Shown here piece by piece: positions 21,817-30,181 of a stretch of DNA of 64,000 nt. Source of the DNA: Oceanisphaera litoralis. GTDB lineage: Bacteria > Pseudomonadota > Gammaproteobacteria > Enterobacterales > Aeromonadaceae. The DNA is taken from contig NZ_JAFBBE010000006.1 of NCBI RefSeq assembly GCF_016907015.1, positions 1 to 64,000 of the forward strand, given 5' to 3'. Position numbers and translations under genes: made by a program. Positions within the stretch are counted from its first letter, which is position 1. Each line of letters opens with the position of its first letter. The notes beneath the pieces are model-generated. The model made no database searches. It saw only the letters and a list, made by a program, of their open reading frames with translations, and was not told the origin of the DNA.

Positions 21817-21880
21817 ATCGTTCAGATCTGGGGCTCTCCTTACCCCTCACCCCTCACGTTTCTATTCACCCCTCAGGTTC

Positions 21881-22936
21881 TCAAGCCTGGCGGCGGGCGG
21901 TGACGGCGTCGGCCAGTTGCGCCAGCAGGGCTTCGGTATCTTCCCAGCCGATGCAGGCGTCGGTGATGCTCTGGCCGTAGGTCAGCTCGCAACCCTCTTC
22001 CAGATCCTGACGGCCTTCCACCAGGTGGCTTTCTACCATGACCCCCATGATCGCCTGCTCACCGGCGGCCAGCTGGCCGCAGACATCCTCGGCCACCACC
22101 AGCTGCCGCTGATACTGCTTGCTGCTATTGGCATGGCTGAAGTCGATCATCAGCTTCTGCGGCAAACCGGCTTTTTCCAGACCGGCGCAGACGGTGGCGA
22201 CGTGATCGGCGCTGTAATTGGGCTCCTTGCCACCGCGCAGAATAATATGACAGTCCGGATTGCCGGCGGTGGCGACGATGGCGGAATGGCCCAGCTTGGT
22301 CACCGACAGAAAATGGTGCGAGGCGCTGGCCGCGCCGATGGCATCGGCCGCCACCTTGATGGTGCCGTCGGTACCGTTCTTGAAACCGACCGGGCAGGAC
22401 AGGCCGGAAGCCAGCTCACGGTGCACCTGAGACTCGGTGGTGCGGGCGCCGATGGCACCCCAGCTCATCAGATCCGCCAGATACTGGGGCGTGATCATGT
22501 CGAGAAACTCACTGGCGGTGGGCAGGCCCATATCATTGAGATCCAGCAGCAGCTTGCGGCCGATCCGCAGGCCGTCGTTGATCTGGAAGCTGTTGTCCAG
22601 ATAAGGGTCGTTGATCAGCCCCTTCCAGCCGACGGTGGTGCGCGGCTTTTCAAAATAGACTCGCATCACGATTTCCAGTCGGTCCGCATAGTGATCGCGC
22701 AATACCTTGAGTCGCTTGCCATACTCGATGGCGGCGTCGGTATCGTGAATGGAGCAAGGTCCGATCACCACCAGCAGGCGATCATCTTCACCCGCCAGCA
22801 TGCGGTGAATGGCTTGGCGTGACTCGAACACGGTGGACGACGCGGTATCGGTGGCCGGATATTTTTCCAGCACCGCGATCGGCGGCAACAGTTCCTTGAT
22901 TTGATTAATGCGAATATCGTCGGTTTGAAAATGCAT
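21881..22936 (-). CDS. aroG: 3-deoxy-7-phosphoheptulonate synthase, Phe-sensitive type
   Basis: 351 aa class I DAHP synthase, which condenses PEP and erythrose 4-phosphate at the entry of the shikimate pathway. Its N-terminus (TDDIRINQIKELLPPIAVL) and core (VMRVYFEKPRTTVGWKGLINDP) align with E. coli AroG rather than AroF. Phe feedback inhibition is inferred from that resemblance. ATG 22936 was preferred over a TTG two codons earlier because AGGG stands six bases before it. Confidence 0.92.
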   Translation of the reverse strand: MHFQTDDIRINQIKELLPPIAVLEKYPATDTASSTVFESRQAIHRMLAGEDDRLLVVIGPCSIHDTDAAIEYGKRLKVLRDHYADRLEIVMRVYFEKPRTTVGWKGLINDPYLDNSFQINDGLRIGRKLLLDLNDMGLPTASEFLDMITPQYLADLMSWGAIGARTTESQVHRELASGLSCPVGFKNGTDGTIKVAADAIGAASASHHFLSVTKLGHSAIVATAGNPDCHIILRGGKEPNYSADHVATVCAGLEKAGLPQKLMIDFSHANSSKQYQRQLVVAEDVCGQLAAGEQAIMGVMVESHLVEGRQDLEEGCELTYGQSITDACIGWEDTEALLAQLADAVTARRQA

Positions 22937-23103
22937 GAGCAACCCTGCTTACCATTCCGAGCCCCTGGCTCGTTTTTATCGAAAAAGACTGGTTTCAATC
23001 TATCCCGAGCAGGGGCAGGCTGTAAACGCTCAATTGGCCCATGGCGGCATTTGTTTGATAGAAAATACCAATCGAAAAGATAAAAAACAAAAATTGGACG
23101 CAT

Positions 23104-23124
23104 AAATAGTAATTGTTATCATTT
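23104..23124. promoter_or_regulatory. Fur-box-like palindrome
   Basis: The 21-mer, read on the minus strand as AAATGATAACAATTACTATTT without its last base shown beyond limit, agrees with a perfect Fur-type palindrome at 18 of 21 positions. It lies 28 bases before the DUF2061 start and about 170 bases upstream of the divergent aroG. Iron regulation is inferred from the motif. Confidence 0.45.
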
Positions 23125-23152
23125 ATTTATCTTCCAACCAGAGATCTGCCTC

Positions 23153-23350
23153 ATGCCCAAGACGCTTACTTTCGCCCTCGTCCATTTTACCGTTGCCTTC
23201 AGTGTGGCCTACCTGCTTTCCGGTGATCTGCTGGTAGGCGGACTGATTGCCCTGGTGGAACCCATGGTCAATACCGTCGCCTATTTCTTTCATGAGAAGG
23301 CCTGGAACAAATTCGGCGGCAAGCTGGACAAAACAGGGCTTGCAGTGTGA
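23153..23350 (+). CDS. DUF2061 small membrane protein
   Basis: 65 aa protein with two hydrophobic segments (about residues 5-22 and 25-45) joined by a short turn, and the family-typical EPMVNTVAYFFHEKAW. DUF2061 proteins are predicted inner-membrane proteins of unknown function. It lies just downstream of a Fur-box-like site and 21 bases ahead of the next gene, so an iron-responsive transcript is possible. No strong ribosome binding site is visible. Confidence 0.75.
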   Translation: MPKTLTFALVHFTVAFSVAYLLSGDLLVGGLIALVEPMVNTVAYFFHEKAWNKFGGKLDKTGLAV

Positions 23351-23371
23351 ACATGCAGGCAGATCCCCAGT

Positions 23372-23785
23372 ATGAGAAAAACCATGAGCTATACCCTGAC
23401 CGAGGCCGACAAGGCCGCCGCCCAGACCATGCGCGATGATGAGCGTTTCAATCATTTCGTGAGTCGGGTGTGCGAGCACAACGAAATCTGGATCCTCACC
23501 GACGAGCACGGCTGCATGATGCTGACCTCGGACGATGACGAAGACTGCATTCCGGTGTGGCCCCACGCAGACTATGCCAAAGAGTGGGCGGTGGACGACT
23601 GGAGCCAGTGCAAGCCCGAGGCCATCAGCCTCAGGGTGTGGCAGAGCCGCTGGGTGCCCGGCATGGAAGACGACGAGCTGATGGTCGCCGTCTTCCCTAC
23701 CTCCGACGCCACCGGGGTGGTGGTCGAGCCAGGCGAGGTACAGGAAGCCATCGATCGCAAGAAAAAACCGGGTCGACATAACTGA
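23372..23785 (+). CDS. DUF2750 protein
   Basis: 137 aa acidic soluble protein resembling the DUF2750 family, whose function is unknown. Recognisable features are the aromatic patch [16 protein letters not shown] and an acidic run DDDEDC around residues 52-57. The start may be the ATG at 23372 or the in-frame ATG at 23384; neither has a clear ribosome binding site. It overlaps the following yaiI-type gene by one base. Confidence 0.7.
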   Translation: MRKTMSYTLTEADKAAAQTMRDDERFNHFVSRVCEHNEIWILTDEHGCMMLTSDDDEDCIPVWPHADYAKEWAVDDWSQCKPEAISLRVWQSRWVPGMEDDELMVAVFPTSDATGVVVEPGEVQEAIDRKKKPGRHN

Positions 23786-24222
23786 TGCACATCTGGGTCG
23801 ATGCGGATGCCTGCCCCAAGGTGATCCGCGATATTCTGTTCCGTGCCGCCGAGCGTACTCAGACGCCGCTGACCATGGTCGCCAACCATTCGCTGCCGCT
23901 ACCTGCCTCGAACCTGATCAAACAGCTGCAGGTGCCCAAAGGCTTCGATGTGGCCGATGATGAAATCGTGGCCCGTATCCGGCCCGGAGAAATTCTGATC
24001 ACCGCCGATATTCCCCTGGCGGCCGAGGCACTGGCAAAAGATGCCAGAGTGCTGAGCCCGCGCGGAGAAAGGTACGACAAGGGCACCATCAGGGCCAAAC
24101 TGACCATGCGCGACTTCATGGATACCCTGCGTTCCAGTGGCGTGCACACCGGCGGACCGCCCACCCTGAGCCCCGCCGACCGTCAGACCTTCGCCAATCA
24201 GCTGGATCAGTTGTTACGTTGA
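23785..24222 (+). CDS. yaiI: UPF0178 (YaiI/YqxD) family protein
   Basis: 145 aa protein of the DUF188 family, a PIN-like nuclease fold by remote similarity. It begins with the signature [14 protein letters not shown] and carries ITADIPLA and [12 protein letters not shown]. The biochemical activity is unproven. It overlaps the DUF2750 gene by one base (TGATG), suggesting coupled translation. Confidence 0.88.
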   Translation: MHIWVDADACPKVIRDILFRAAERTQTPLTMVANHSLPLPASNLIKQLQVPKGFDVADDEIVARIRPGEILITADIPLAAEALAKDARVLSPRGERYDKGTIRAKLTMRDFMDTLRSSGVHTGGPPTLSPADRQTFANQLDQLLR

Positions 24223-24226
24223 AACC

Positions 24227-24324
24227 GTGAGGGGTGAATCGTGAGGAGTAAGGGGTAAAAGGCAAAAATCTGCTTTTTATCTCCTTTTTATCTCCTTCCT
24301 CACTCCTCCCCCTTCACTCCTCAC
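24227..24324. repeat. Imperfect inverted repeat of the GTGAGGGG family
   Basis: GTGAGGGGTGAATCGTGAGGAGTAAGGGG on the left can pair with the C-rich stretch ending CCTTCACTCCTCAC on the right, around a T-rich centre. It occupies the gap between the UPF0178 gene and the DUF1439 lipoprotein gene. Confidence 0.6.
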
Positions 24325-24349
24325 ATGTCCTGTAAACCAGAGGTATACC

Positions 24350-24895
24350 ATGTTCAAGCCCCTTCTTATCATGTTGAGTACCCTTCTGCTGAGCGCCTGT
24401 GCCGGGCTCAGCCAGTACAGCGTGTCGGAAAGCGAGATTGAAAAATCGCTTTATACCCTGCTGGAACAGCAGGCGCCGCGCTTTACCCAGGGCCTGGTGG
24501 AGACCCGAATCGACAGGCTGGACTTGCAGATAGGTCCCGACAGCCGTGACGTGGTGCGGCTCAACCTGCAGGGCGAAACCGCCATCAATGCCCTGATCGC
24601 CCGTTTTCCGGCCCAGCTGGATCTGGCCATCGAGGGCCGTCCTGTCTACGACCGCCAGCAGAATGCGATTTTTCTGCGTGACCTCAAGCTGCTGCAAAGC
24701 AAGGTCGATGCCTTCGGCTATCAGGGTGACATGACCGCCGCCTCGGCCGGCATGATGCAGCTGCTGCGCGCCGTGCTGGAAAACCAGCCGGTCTACCGAC
24801 TCGACGACAGCCGCTATTCCTGGCTGAGCAAGGCCCCGGTGGCCATGGACATCGCCCCCGGCCGCCTGGTATTCAGCCCCCGCTTCGGCGACTAA
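24350..24895 (+). CDS. DUF1439 lipoprotein (YceB-like)
   Basis: 181 aa predicted lipoprotein. The signal peptide ends in the lipobox LLSAC with the modified cysteine at residue 17; residues 25-180 resemble the DUF1439/YceB family, predicted to be periplasmic and lipid-binding in fold. The exact role is unknown. It stands alone, preceded by a G/C-rich inverted repeat and followed by a 140-base gap in which no feature is seen. Confidence 0.75.
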   Translation: MFKPLLIMLSTLLLSACAGLSQYSVSESEIEKSLYTLLEQQAPRFTQGLVETRIDRLDLQIGPDSRDVVRLNLQGETAINALIARFPAQLDLAIEGRPVYDRQQNAIFLRDLKLLQSKVDAFGYQGDMTAASAGMMQLLRAVLENQPVYRLDDSRYSWLSKAPVAMDIAPGRLVFSPRFGD

Positions 24896-25035
24896 GGCGA
24901 CTCAATTAGCTGCAAATCCGGCGAGAAAGCATGAGGCTGTTTTCATCCTAAATAGCCATAGCCTGTTGTCCGGCATTTGGCCTACAATGACCGACAACCT
25001 CTTTAACTCAAACCAGAACCCTAGGTAGGTGTGCT

Positions 25036-25656
25036 ATTAATTCTGCAGTCTTGATGGTGTTTATCCCCACCTTTTTCTTCGTCTCGGTCACGCCGGGCAT
25101 GTGTATGACCCTGGCGCTGTCGTTAGGGATGACGGTCGGGGTGCGCCGCACCCTGTGGATGATGGTCGGCGAGCTGGTCGGCGTGGGCCTGGTCGCCTGC
25201 CTGGCGGTGGTCGGCGTGGCCGCTGTCATGCTGCAATATCCGCAATTGTTTCAGCTTCTCAAGTACGGCGGCGGCCTCTATCTGGCCTGGCTCGGTATTC
25301 AGCTGTGGCGGTCCCGGGGCAAGCTGGCCCTGAGCCCGGTGGATGCCGGCCCGCGCCATATACCGGCCCGCACCCTCATCAGCCAGGGCTTCATCACCGC
25401 CATTGCCAACCCCAAGGGCTGGGCCTTTTTCATCGCCCTGCTGCCCCCCTTTATCGACAATCAGGCACCGCTGGCCGGTCAGCTGCTGCTGCTGGTATCG
25501 ATTATCCTCTCGCTGGAGTTCATCTGCATGCTGCTCTACGCCAGCGGTGGCCGCACCCTGAGCCGGGTGCTGCAACAAAAGGGCAAGGTCAGGCTGATGA
25601 ACCGCATTGCCGGCAGCCTGATGCTGGGCGTGGCGCTGTGGCTGGCCGTCGGTTAA
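25036..25656 (+). CDS. LysE/RhtB family amino-acid exporter
   Basis: About 200-206 aa inner-membrane protein of the LysE superfamily, with about six hydrophobic segments and the N-terminal signature FIPTFFFVSVTPGMCM. The substrate cannot be assigned. The first conventional start codons are TTG 25051 and ATG 25054, but neither has a ribosome binding site. The frame stays open upstream, and an ATT at 25036 lies six bases after AGG in TAGGTAGG and restores a family-like N-terminus. The start is therefore uncertain. Confidence 0.75.
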   Translation: MNSAVLMVFIPTFFFVSVTPGMCMTLALSLGMTVGVRRTLWMMVGELVGVGLVACLAVVGVAAVMLQYPQLFQLLKYGGGLYLAWLGIQLWRSRGKLALSPVDAGPRHIPARTLISQGFITAIANPKGWAFFIALLPPFIDNQAPLAGQLLLLVSIILSLEFICMLLYASGGRTLSRVLQQKGKVRLMNRIAGSLMLGVALWLAVG

Positions 25657-25741
25657 CAGCAGATGGTGTTGTGCGTGTTCCGGCAGTGAGATTAGCGCCA
25701 TCATCTTGTAAGCTTGCGTTAATCCACCGGAGACTCTATTC

Positions 25742-27793
25742 GTGATCAGAATGTTTACCTTTTTTATCCTGCTGCTGTCGGCAGCCTTACCGCTACAGGC
25801 TGCCGATACCGGCTGGCTGCAGGCACCCGAGCACCCCCCGGTGCAGGTGCGGCTGATACAGACAGGCCCCTATGATGCGGCCAATAATCATTATCCGGCG
25901 CTGTTGCAGGTTCGCCTGCAGGAGGACTGGAAAACTTACTGGCGCTCCCCCGGCGAAGGAGGTATTGCACCCCGGCTGGACTGGCAGTCATCCGACAACC
26001 TGCTGTCGGTCAACTGGCAGTGGCCGCTGCCCGAGCGCTTCTCCCTGCTCGGGGTCGAAACCCAGGGCTATCACAATGCCGTCGACTTTCCGCTGCAGCT
26101 GACCCCGGCCGAGGCCGGAAAGGCAAGCCGCTTCGATGCCAGCCTGACCCTGCCCAGCTGCACCACCATCTGCGTGCTCACCGAATACGCGCTGCAACTG
26201 CCCCTCGAGCCGCAGATGGCGACCGACGAAAACCTGAATCACCTGTATCAGCAGGCGGTGTCCCGGGTACCCCGTCCGGCGAGCCTGGTGCAGGCCGAGC
26301 GGCTGGTCTGGGATCCGGCCGCCAAACAGCTCGATGTGACGCTGACCAATCCCCGAGGCTGGCAGCAACCAGCGGTATACGTCGACGAGCTCGACAGCAG
26401 CATCTTCAGCCAGCCGCAACTGACGGTGAGCGACACCCGACTGCAAGCCCGGTTCAAGGTCGGCAGCTGGGATCCCGACCTGAACCTGGATGATCAGGTG
26501 GTGGTGATCACCGCTACCGATACCGGACTGGCTGAAGAGCTGGCCGGCGTCATCACCCGCGGCACCCTGGCTCCAATAGCGGCCAGCATGCCACCGCTGG
26601 GTCTGGTGCTGCTCTATGCCCTGCTCGGCGGCCTCATCCTCAACATCATGCCCTGTGTCTTGCCGGTGCTGGGACTCAAGCTCAACAGCCTGCTGCTGGG
26701 ACACCGCTCTCGCTCCGAGGTGCGTCGCCCCCTGCTGTGGTCCGCCCTCGGCATCATGCTGTCGTTCTGGGTGCTGGCCGGCTTCATGCTGGCACTAACC
26801 TGGTCCGGCGCCCAGCTTGGCTGGGGCATACAGTTCCAGCAACCGGGCTTTATCGGCTTCATGCTGCTGGTTACCGCCCTGTTCTCGCTTAACCTGTTCG
26901 GGCTGTTCGAGCTGCGCCTGCCCACGGCCATGAGTACCTGGCTGGCGACCCGTCCCGGCCACGGCAATGGCGGCCATCTGCTGCAGGGCATGTTCGCCAC
27001 CCTGCTCGCCACCCCCTGCTCCGCACCCTTTCTGGGAACGGCGGTGGCGGTGGCCCTGGCCTCCACGCCACTGGTGCTGATGGCCATCTTCACCGGCCTG
27101 GGCCTGGGCATGGCGCTGCCCTGGCTGTTACTGGCGCTGTTCCCCGGAGTCATTGGCGCCCTGCCCAAACCCGGCCCCTGGATGATCAAGGTAAAGTGGC
27201 TGTTCGGCCTTATGCTGCTCGCCACCAGCCTCTGGCTGCTGTCGCTGCTGCAATATACCCTGGGCAGCACCGCCACCCTGGCGCTGGCTATCCTGCTGAT
27301 AGCACTGCCGATAGGGTCGCTGCTGCGTCACTATGGCGCCCGGGGTCTGGTTTTCAGTCTGGCCGGCCTGATGCTGCTGGGCGCAGCCGGGGGCGTCACC
27401 GCCCTGCTGACTCAATCTCGTTGGGTCAGCCCGGTGAAGGATGAGCTGAACTGGCAGCCGCTGGATCCGGTGCAAATCAAGCGCGAAGTGGCCGCCGGCA
27501 AGCGGGTGTTCGTGGATGTCACCGCCGACTGGTGCATTACCTGCCAGGCAAACAAGATAGGCGTGGTGTTACGGGATCCGGTCTACTCGGCCCTGCAGCA
27601 AGACGACATGGTGCTGATGCGCGGCGACTGGACTCGCCCCGATGCGGCCATTACCGACTACCTGCGCACCAATCAGCGTGCCGGTATACCCTTCAATCAG
27701 GTATTTGGCCCCGGCCTGCCCCAGGGCAAGGCGCTCGAGGTGCTGCTGACCAGCGACCAGGTCATGGATGCGTTGAAAGAGGCACAGCCATGA
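25742..27793 (+). CDS. scsB: ScsB/DsbD-type thiol-disulfide interchange protein
   Basis: 683 aa membrane protein that carries electrons from cytoplasmic thioredoxin to the periplasm. A signal peptide (1-20) leads to a periplasmic domain (about 21-275), eight membrane segments with cysteines C305 (MPCVLP) and C426 (TPCSAP), and a C-terminal thioredoxin domain with C598 and C601 (WCITC). The long N-terminal domain resembles ScsB of copper-tolerance loci more than classical DsbD. The GTG start follows GGAG. It overlaps the next gene by four bases. Confidence 0.85.
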   Translation: MIRMFTFFILLLSAALPLQAADTGWLQAPEHPPVQVRLIQTGPYDAANNHYPALLQVRLQEDWKTYWRSPGEGGIAPRLDWQSSDNLLSVNWQWPLPERFSLLGVETQGYHNAVDFPLQLTPAEAGKASRFDASLTLPSCTTICVLTEYALQLPLEPQMATDENLNHLYQQAVSRVPRPASLVQAERLVWDPAAKQLDVTLTNPRGWQQPAVYVDELDSSIFSQPQLTVSDTRLQARFKVGSWDPDLNLDDQVVVITATDTGLAEELAGVITRGTLAPIAASMPPLGLVLLYALLGGLILNIMPCVLPVLGLKLNSLLLGHRSRSEVRRPLLWSALGIMLSFWVLAGFMLALTWSGAQLGWGIQFQQPGFIGFMLLVTALFSLNLFGLFELRLPTAMSTWLATRPGHGNGGHLLQGMFATLLATPCSAPFLGTAVAVALASTPLVLMAIFTGLGLGMALPWLLLALFPGVIGALPKPGPWMIKVKWLFGLMLLATSLWLLSLLQYTLGSTATLALAILLIALPIGSLLRHYGARGLVFSLAGLMLLGAAGGVTALLTQSRWVSPVKDELNWQPLDPVQIKREVAAGKRVFVDVTADWCITCQANKIGVVLRDPVYSALQQDDMVLMRGDWTRPDAAITDYLRTNQRAGIPFNQVFGPGLPQGKALEVLLTSDQVMDALKEAQP

Positions 27794-28317
27794 GCAGCGA
27801 AGTGAAAAATCGAAACTGGCGCAGGCGAATCGGCTCGGGTCTGGTCTACCTGCTGTTGATCGCCACCCTGGTAACGGCCGCCGATCTCTGGCGCAGTCGG
27901 GATCTGCCCACCGAGGTGGCGTCATTGGGCAGCATGACCACACTGGGCGGCGAGACCATAGACCTCGATGCCATGAGCCGGGAACAACCTGTGCTGCTCT
28001 ATATATGGGCCAGCTGGTGCGGCGTGTGCAGGCTGGTATCGCCCATGGTGAACCTGGTCGGTGCGCCCCATGCCCGCGTCGTCGGCATCGCCATCGCCTC
28101 GGGTCCGGATGCCCGGGTTACCGGCTATGTGCGTGACAAGGGGTATGACTTTGCGGTAGTGAACGATGAGGATAACCGGCTGGCGCAAACACTCGGCGTC
28201 CGGGTCACCCCGACCCTGATGGTCGCCAGCCAGGGCAAGCTGCGCTTCGCCACCGCCGGCATCACCACACTGCCGGGCATGTACCTGCGGCTGTGGCTGG
28301 CCCGGATCGGGGATTAG
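27790..28317 (+). CDS. scsD: ScsD-like membrane-tethered thioredoxin
   Basis: 175 aa protein with one N-terminal membrane anchor (about residues 17-37) and a TlpA/ScsD-type thioredoxin domain facing the periplasm. The redox motif is WCGVC with cysteines C77 and C80, and the cis-proline loop appears as RVTPTL. It overlaps scsB by four bases and is a likely partner or substrate. Its stop codon lies inside the first unit of a GGGATTA heptamer array. No scsA or scsC lies nearby. Confidence 0.85.
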   Translation: MSSEVKNRNWRRRIGSGLVYLLLIATLVTAADLWRSRDLPTEVASLGSMTTLGGETIDLDAMSREQPVLLYIWASWCGVCRLVSPMVNLVGAPHARVVGIAIASGPDARVTGYVRDKGYDFAVVNDEDNRLAQTLGVRVTPTLMVASQGKLRFATAGITTLPGMYLRLWLARIGD

Positions 28318-28354
28318 GGATTAGGGATTAGGGATTAGGGATTAGGGATTAGGG
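28310..28354. repeat. Heptamer tandem array (GGGATTA)6
   Basis: Six exact copies of GGGATTA plus a trailing GGG start at the stop codon of the scsD-like gene. A partial inverted partner (TCCCTATTCACCAATCCCTA) follows at about 28361-28380, so a stem could form. Confidence 0.9.
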
Positions 28355-28402
28355 TACTATTCCCTATTCACCAATCCCTATTTCACTTCTTTTTCGCTTT
28401 TT

Positions 28403-28831
28403 TCAGAACAGGACTCGTCGGCCCTTGATGCAGTCCCGGCATACCGGCTCTCCCTGCAGGGAGCCCAGTAGCTCGGGGGCGCAGCGTTTACCACAACTGC
28501 TGCATTCGTGAAATGACTTCAGTCTCAAGGCTATGGTGTCCTCGACCAGTGCCATCAACTGTTCCAGACTGCCATTACTAGCCTCCACCACCCCCTGGGA
28601 GCGGGGCTTGATGGTATGAATATCGTGATGACGCCACTCCATGGCCGGCAGCAGCACCTCTACCTTGTCATGCTGAAACGCGACGATGACCAGGGCAGGA
28701 TCCCCGATAAACAACGTCTGTGCCCCCTGTACCGGATAGGGTAGTTGGCTCTTGAGATGTTGCCGCCACGACTCAAGAGTAGCTGGCAACGGCATTGCCA
28801 GCAGCAGGGCGTCCAACAGCTTGGATGGCAT
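28403..28831 (-). CDS. Unknown protein with C-terminal zinc-finger-like cysteines
   Basis: 142 aa protein not recognised. The first 95 residues are mixed alpha/beta and hydrophobic (begins MPSKLLDALLLAMPLP). The last 35 contain two cysteine pairs, CSSC and CRDC, about 20 residues apart, as in a treble-clef or rubredoxin-like zinc site. It lies convergent with the scsBD pair and 85 bases upstream of proA in transcription-independent spacing. No function is proposed. Confidence 0.65.
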   Translation of the reverse strand: MPSKLLDALLLAMPLPATLESWRQHLKSQLPYPVQGAQTLFIGDPALVIVAFQHDKVEVLLPAMEWRHHDIHTIKPRSQGVVEASNGSLEQLMALVEDTIALRLKSFHECSSCGKRCAPELLGSLQGEPVCRDCIKGRRVLF

Positions 28832-28916
28832 ACTATCCTCTCTTCACCATGCTGGCGGCCAGGGCCGCCGGCGTGTCTATTCAGCAATGTGTCAGCCATA
28901 TATCAGCCATGTATGA

Positions 28917-30173
28917 TCAATCGCGGATCAGGTAATCCGCCTGGCCTATCCACTTGTAGCTGGTCAGCTCTTCCAGCCCCATGGGACCGCGGGCATGCAG
29001 TTTCTGGGTCGAGACGGCCACTTCGGCCCCCAGGCCGAACTGGGCGCCATCGGTGAAGCGGGTAGAGGCATTCACATAGACCGCCGCCGAGGGGGCGCCA
29101 TTGATAAAGCGCTCGGCATTGCTCAGGCTGCCGGTGAGAATGGCATCGGAATGGCTGGCGTTATAATCGCGCAGGTGCGCCAGTGCCTCGTTCACGCCGG
29201 ATACCAGTTTCACGCCCAGGGTCAGACTCAGCCACTCGGTGTCGAAGTCCCCCTCGACGGCGGCACGCACCCGGGCCGGCCCCGTCGTCAACAGCGTCAG
29301 CGCCTCGTCATCGGCCACCATCTCAACGCCTTTTTCCGCCATGCGTGTGCTGAGCAAGAGCAACAGCTCGGCCGCCACCGCCCGATCCACCAGCAGGGTA
29401 TCCAGGGCATTGCAGGCACTGGGCCTGTGGGTCTTGGCGTTATCAATCACCTCGATGGATCGCACCAGATCGGCACTGTCGTCGACAAAAACATGGCTGA
29501 TGCCGAAACCGCCGATGATCACCGGTATGGTCGCCTGCTCTTTGCACAGTCGATGCAGGCCGGGGCCACCGCGGGGTATGATCATGTCCACGTATTGATC
29601 GAGCTTGAGCAGGCCGCTGACCCACTCCCGACCCGGCTCACTGATGTACTGCACACAGCCTTCGGGTAATTGACTGGCCGCCAGCGCCTGCCGGATCACC
29701 TTCACCAATTCCTGATTGGTATGAAAGGTTTCCCGACCGCCACGCAGTATGCTGGCATTACCGGTTTTCAGGCAGAGGGCGGCGATATCGATGGTCACGT
29801 TGGGGCGGGCTTCATAAATCACCCCCACCACACCAAGCGGTACCCGGCGACGCGACAACCGCATGCCGTTTTCCAGCATCCGCGAGTCCAGCTCGCTCCC
29901 CACCGGATCCGGCAATGACACCACGTTACGCACGTCGTCGGCAATGGCCTTGAGCCGGGCCGGATTCAGCATCAGCCTGTCCAGCATCGCCTCACCGATA
30001 CCGTTTGCACGAGCGGCCTCCAGATCCCTGGCGTTGGCGGCCAGAATGTCGCCTGCGGCCGCTTCGAGGGCATCGGCCATTACCAGCAGGGCCTGATTCT
30101 TGGCCCGGGTAGAGGTGTCGGCCAGGGTATGGGCGGCAGCGCGCGCGGCCTGCCCCATTTGTTCCAGATTCAT
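28917..30173 (-). CDS. proA: Gamma-glutamyl phosphate reductase
   Basis: 418 aa NADPH-dependent aldehyde-dehydrogenase-fold enzyme that makes glutamate semialdehyde in proline synthesis. The nucleophile region appears as [14 protein letters not shown], and [13 protein letters not shown] closes the protein as in E. coli ProA. GGAG stands five bases before the ATG. It lies eight bases downstream of proB in one operon. Confidence 0.97.
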   Translation of the reverse strand: MNLEQMGQAARAAAHTLADTSTRAKNQALLVMADALEAAAGDILAANARDLEAARANGIGEAMLDRLMLNPARLKAIADDVRNVVSLPDPVGSELDSRMLENGMRLSRRRVPLGVVGVIYEARPNVTIDIAALCLKTGNASILRGGRETFHTNQELVKVIRQALAASQLPEGCVQYISEPGREWVSGLLKLDQYVDMIIPRGGPGLHRLCKEQATIPVIIGGFGISHVFVDDSADLVRSIEVIDNAKTHRPSACNALDTLLVDRAVAAELLLLLSTRMAEKGVEMVADDEALTLLTTGPARVRAAVEGDFDTEWLSLTLGVKLVSGVNEALAHLRDYNASHSDAILTGSLSNAERFINGAPSAAVYVNASTRFTDGAQFGLGAEVAVSTQKLHARGPMGLEELTSYKWIGQADYLIRD

Positions 30174-30181
30174 ACTATCTC

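Noticed and set aside
28310-28354. Telomere-like GGGATTA array as evidence of a linear replicon end
   Set aside because: It lies between ordinary chromosomal genes on both sides, so it is a simple tandem repeat.
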